Assembly: GCA_963828385.1 (NCBI GenBank)
Contig: CAWHEF010000002.1
Location: 2,914,001 to 2,978,000 of the forward strand
Direction: 5' to 3'
Length of the DNA stretch: 64,000 bases
Source: Bog-756 sp963828385
GTDB taxonomy: Bacteria; Actinomycetota; Acidimicrobiia; Acidimicrobiales; RAAP-2
The stretch's first letter is position 1. The number at the start of each line of letters is the position of its first letter. Positions 61,331-64,000 of the stretch are shown here, piece after piece. Position numbers and translations under genes: made by a program. The notes under the pieces are model-generated. The model ran no database searches. It had not been told where the DNA came from and saw nothing but the letters and a program-made list of their open reading frames with translations.

Positions 61331-61634
61331 GGCGGCCTCCCGGGGCAGGAATGGCAGGATCACGCGGCGACTGCCGCAGGGATTCGGAGCCGTGAGGCCA
61401 TCCGGATGAGATACCGGCTCGGTGCCTTCGCAATCAACACCGACGGTTCGTCGATTCTTTGCGGTCCCACCGCCCGGAACTGGCAGTTCTTGCGACGAGC
61501 GCTGCCAGGTTACGAGTTCGTTACGAAAGCATCATCGTGGACGACGGAGTGACGCCCGGTACTCAACGATCTGCACAGCGAACTGCAATCGGATCCGGTG
61601 AGATCGACAGAAGACAGCCAGGCGACAGCCCCGC
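61331..61634. other. Intergenic region, no gene seen
   Basis: This 304-bp gap between the small Tat protein and the D-aminoacylase gene, both on the minus strand, holds no plausible coding frame. It is less GC-rich at 61430-61560 and probably contains the promoter of the Tat/DUF4331 unit. No hairpin was obvious. Confidence 0.5.
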
Positions 61635-63392
61635 TCAGGCTGCACCTCGAACGAGACGGCCCGGACGTTCGCCGGTGTCGACGTCGTGGCGTCGGGTGAC
61701 GACGCCGTTCACGATGGTGGCGAGATAGCCCTGCGCCGGCTGGAGGATCCTGCCGGCTCCCGTCGGCAGGTCGAAGCGGACCTCGGGGGGGACGATGCGG
61801 AGCCGGTCGAGATCGATCACGTTGAGGTCGGCCCTCTTCCCTTTGGTGATGACACCCCGGTCGTCGAACCCGTAGAGCTCGGCATTGGCTCCGCTCAGCT
61901 TGTGTACCAGGAGCTCGAGCGGGAGGCGCTCCCCCCTGGACCGGTCACGGGCCCAGTGGGTCAGGTGGAAGGTCGAAGCCGAGCAGTCCGAGATCAGGTT
62001 GACATGGGCCCCGGCGTCGCCGAGGCCGGTCACCGTGTTCACGTCCAGCATCATCTCCCGGCACGCTTCGAGGGTGCCGCCGACGAAGTTCGATCCCAGC
62101 ACCGCGTAGAAGGCCCGGCCGTCGTCGGCGAGCAGCAGGTCGTACATGTGGGCGACGGGATCCTCGCCGGCAGCCACGGCCTGGGCATAGACGGATTGAT
62201 CGAGGCTCGGTTCGTAGTCGAGGGGGTCGGTCAGCGGGAAGGTCAGAACCAGCCCCGGTGTGAACAGCTCCACCAGGAGCTCCGAGAAGTCGCGGGGGTC
62301 TGCGGGCCCCTTCGACTCGCCGAGGATCGCCGCTCGAACCTCGGGCCTGCGCATGGTGGCCACCCGCTCCGGCAACGGAAGGTGGGCTATAGCCCGGTAG
62401 GACGGCCGGTTCATGAACAGGTGGTAGGTGTCGAGGTTGGTCATGATCGTGACCGACCGGGGAATCACCTGGGGCCTCAAGGTGGCCCCGGCCCGGTTCG
62501 CCTCGGCTGCGGCGCCGAGCACCACCTTCCAGTGATCGGGATCCTCGAACAGCTGCGCCACGGTGAATGTCACGGGAGCCCCGCTGGCCCGGGACACCGC
62601 CGTGAGCAGGGGAACCTCGTCGATCGGCTTGGCACGCTCGCCGCCGAGGCGATCGAGCTGTCCGATGGTGCCGGCCACGATCGCCTCGAACACCCCGTGA
62701 CCGGCTGCACGTAATGAACCGGCCAACGCCAGCAGTTCCTCCTCGGGCGCGAACGTTCCCGGCACCGGACGCCCGGACCGGGCCTTGTGCCCGATCGTGC
62801 GCGATGTCGAGAACCCGACGGCCCCGGCATCGAGGGCCTCCTCGACGATGGCCGCCATGGCGGCCAGGTCGTCGGCCGTCGCATCCTCGTTGGCCGCACC
62901 ACGCTCGGACATCACGTAGTACCGGACCGCCCCGTGCGCGATCTGGGCGGCGATATCGACGGCGTAGCGCCGCTCACCGAGCAGGTCGAGGTACTGGGCG
63001 AAGGTTTCCCACTCGCCCCACGGCATGCCGGTGCTCAGCGCTGAGCCGGGTATGTCCTCCACCCCTTCCATCAGGTCGATCAGGGTGTCGTGGTCCTGAG
63101 CCCGCACGGGAGCGAAACCGACCCCGCAGTTGCCCATCACGAGCGTGGTCACACCATTGGTCGCCGACGGCTCGAGGGCGTCGTCCCAGGTGACCTGACC
63201 GTCGTAATGCGTATGGACGTCGACCCAGCCGGGCGTGATCAGCGCACCGTCGGCGTCGATCACCTCGGCGGCCCGCTCACTCACCTCTCCCAATTCGATG
63301 ATCCGGCCGTCACGCACGCCCACGTCGGCGATGAAGGAAGGACCCCCGCTGCCATCGACGACGGTGCCACCCTTCAGCACGAGATCCAGCAT
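61635..63392 (-). CDS. D-aminoacylase/N-acyl-D-amino-acid deacylase family amidohydrolase
   Basis: This protein of about 585 residues starts at the ATG at 63392 after GAGGAGAG. The metal motif is ITPGWVDVHTHYDGQ, followed by TLVMGNCGVGFAPV with the bridging-type Cys of D-aminoacylases. GLGDAGAHVNLISD and the C-terminal GVITKGKRADLNVIDLDRL are conserved. The family hydrolyses N-acyl-D-amino acids or cyclic amides. The gene stands alone at the end of the catabolic region. Confidence 0.87.
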   Translation of the reverse strand: MLDLVLKGGTVVDGSGGPSFIADVGVRDGRIIELGEVSERAAEVIDADGALITPGWVDVHTHYDGQVTWDDALEPSATNGVTTLVMGNCGVGFAPVRAQDHDTLIDLMEGVEDIPGSALSTGMPWGEWETFAQYLDLLGERRYAVDIAAQIAHGAVRYYVMSERGAANEDATADDLAAMAAIVEEALDAGAVGFSTSRTIGHKARSGRPVPGTFAPEEELLALAGSLRAAGHGVFEAIVAGTIGQLDRLGGERAKPIDEVPLLTAVSRASGAPVTFTVAQLFEDPDHWKVVLGAAAEANRAGATLRPQVIPRSVTIMTNLDTYHLFMNRPSYRAIAHLPLPERVATMRRPEVRAAILGESKGPADPRDFSELLVELFTPGLVLTFPLTDPLDYEPSLDQSVYAQAVAAGEDPVAHMYDLLLADDGRAFYAVLGSNFVGGTLEACREMMLDVNTVTGLGDAGAHVNLISDCSASTFHLTHWARDRSRGERLPLELLVHKLSGANAELYGFDDRGVITKGKRADLNVIDLDRLRIVPPEVRFDLPTGAGRILQPAQGYLATIVNGVVTRRHDVDTGERPGRLVRGAA

Positions 63393-63698
63393 GGCTCTCT
63401 CCTCGTCTACTTCATCGTGACTGAACTCACGGCCGGCAGTGACCCCGCCGTGCGCGTGCTGGCGGTGCCGAAGACGCATTCCGGCGACCGCGAACAGCGA
63501 TGACCGACTGCATCCCAACGCTACTCATTAGCGGCGCGAGGAGCTTCGAAAGTGGGGGGCAGGGGCAGGGCCCCAGAGCTAGAACCCGGAGAAGAAGACT
63601 GGGGAGGTTCTCCGTCCGGAGTGTCGATTTCCGCATCGGTCGAACGTCGGTTCCACAGACCGGCTGACAGGTGCCGGCAGTTCAGAAAGGAAAACGTG
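63393..63698. other. Intergenic region, no gene seen
   Basis: This 306-bp divergent gap between the D-aminoacylase gene (minus) and the YCII-like gene (plus) has no supported frame. Promoters for both must lie here; CTCATTAGC at about 63524 is the least GC-rich part. The ribosome site AGAAAGGAAAAC precedes the plus-strand start. Confidence 0.5.
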
Positions 63699-63998
63699 AT
63701 GACGAACTACCTACTGGCGTTTCGCGCTCCGTCCGACCGGACGCCCGCCGAGGGCGAGGACCAGGCCTGGGGCGCTTGGTTCGCTTCGATGGGATCCGCC
63801 CTGGTGGACTCCGGACACCGGGTGCAGCACACGGAGACGCTGCCCGCCAAGGGTGGATCTGCTGGCGGAGACACCGTGCCCACCGGCTACGTCGTGATCG
63901 CCGCCGAGGGATCGAAGCAGGTCGTCGACGTGGCGTCGGGGTGCCCGGGGTTGAAGTCAGGCGTGAGCGTGGAGGTCGCCGAGACGATCGACGCATGA
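63699..63998 (+). CDS. YCII-like small protein
   Basis: This 99-residue protein starts at 63699 after AGAAAGGA. MTNYLLAFRAPSDRTP, WGAWFASMGSALVDSGH and YVVIAAEGSKQVVDVASGCP follow the YCII/DGPF dimeric alpha-beta barrel pattern, with GCP near the end. Such proteins are often linked to ECF sigma factors or act as small isomerase-like folds. The gene ends 3 bp before the window edge, with a TGA at 63996-63998. Confidence 0.75.
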   Translation: MTNYLLAFRAPSDRTPAEGEDQAWGAWFASMGSALVDSGHRVQHTETLPAKGGSAGGDTVPTGYVVIAAEGSKQVVDVASGCPGLKSGVSVEVAETIDA

Positions 63999-64000
63999 CC

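Overview
The window is GC-rich, densely packed bacterial chromosome. Gene content points to an actinobacterium: a PhoR/SenX3-RegX3-type two-component pair, HspR (MerR-type) control of a dnaK-grpE-dnaJ-hspR-clpB operon, ClpS beside a DUF2017 gene, PurS-type purine synthesis, an EtfD-like iron-sulfur membrane reductase, mycobacterial-style APH/DUF6285, CMD and amidohydrolase catabolic genes, and frequent ATGA/GTGA overlaps. Several gene styles, such as the small basic protein at 26.6 kb, suggest an uncultured Acidimicrobiia-type lineage. That placement is inference.

Layout. 0-0.5 kb is the edge of a probable conjugation-type (DUF6112-like) module. 0.6-2.6 kb is a sensor kinase and response regulator. 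2.7-9.3 kb holds serS, an ABC exporter, a TlpA-like thioredoxin, ctaB and ctaA (heme A synthesis), clpS and a DUF2017 gene. tRNA-Glu, tRNA-Asp and tRNA-Phe follow in tandem at 9.3-9.6 kb. 9.7-18.9 kb is mixed: a cupin, a lipoprotein, a frameshifted AbrB/PIN toxin-antitoxin pair, a SET protein, a phosphodiester glycosidase, asparagine synthase with a DUF5715 gene, an RNA 2',3'-cyclic phosphodiesterase and a PadR regulator. 19-33 kb is nucleotide synthesis on the minus strand (purA-D-B-C-S-Q, purL, purF-purM-pyrE), interrupted by a GH5 glycosidase and a small basic protein. 33-39.7 kb is the heat-shock operon. 39.9-48.6 kb holds gpmA, amtB-glnB with a GlnR-like box, membrane proteins, a cyclic-nucleotide-binding protein, the EtfD-like reductase, dcd and a TetR regulator. 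48.6-51.5 kb is a degenerate accessory segment next to tRNA-Gly: IS-end-like repeats, a truncated methyltransferase, an orphan 2OG-Fe(II)-type oxygenase and a broken CMD gene. 51.5-63.4 kb is a catabolic-looking region (VOC, APH/DUF6285, CrtC-like protein, SRPBCC, two amidohydrolase-2 proteins, nitroreductase, D-aminoacylase) with an intact VapBC pair and a DUF4331 gene behind a small Tat-signal protein.

How the genes work together. The purine genes take PRPP to IMP and AMP, but purN, purH and purE/K are not in the window. ctaA and ctaB make heme A for an aa3-type oxidase. amtB and glnB form a nitrogen-sensing ammonium uptake unit. The chaperone operon carries its own repressor.

A recurring feature is that five genes (AbrB antitoxin, phosphodiester glycosidase, PadR, pyrE, dnaK) each lose their family-typical C-terminus by a single-base shift, while the expected tail sits intact in a neighbouring frame. 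Indel errors in the assembly are the simplest explanation, but individual cases could be real. No CRISPR array, rRNA operon or complete mobile element was found.
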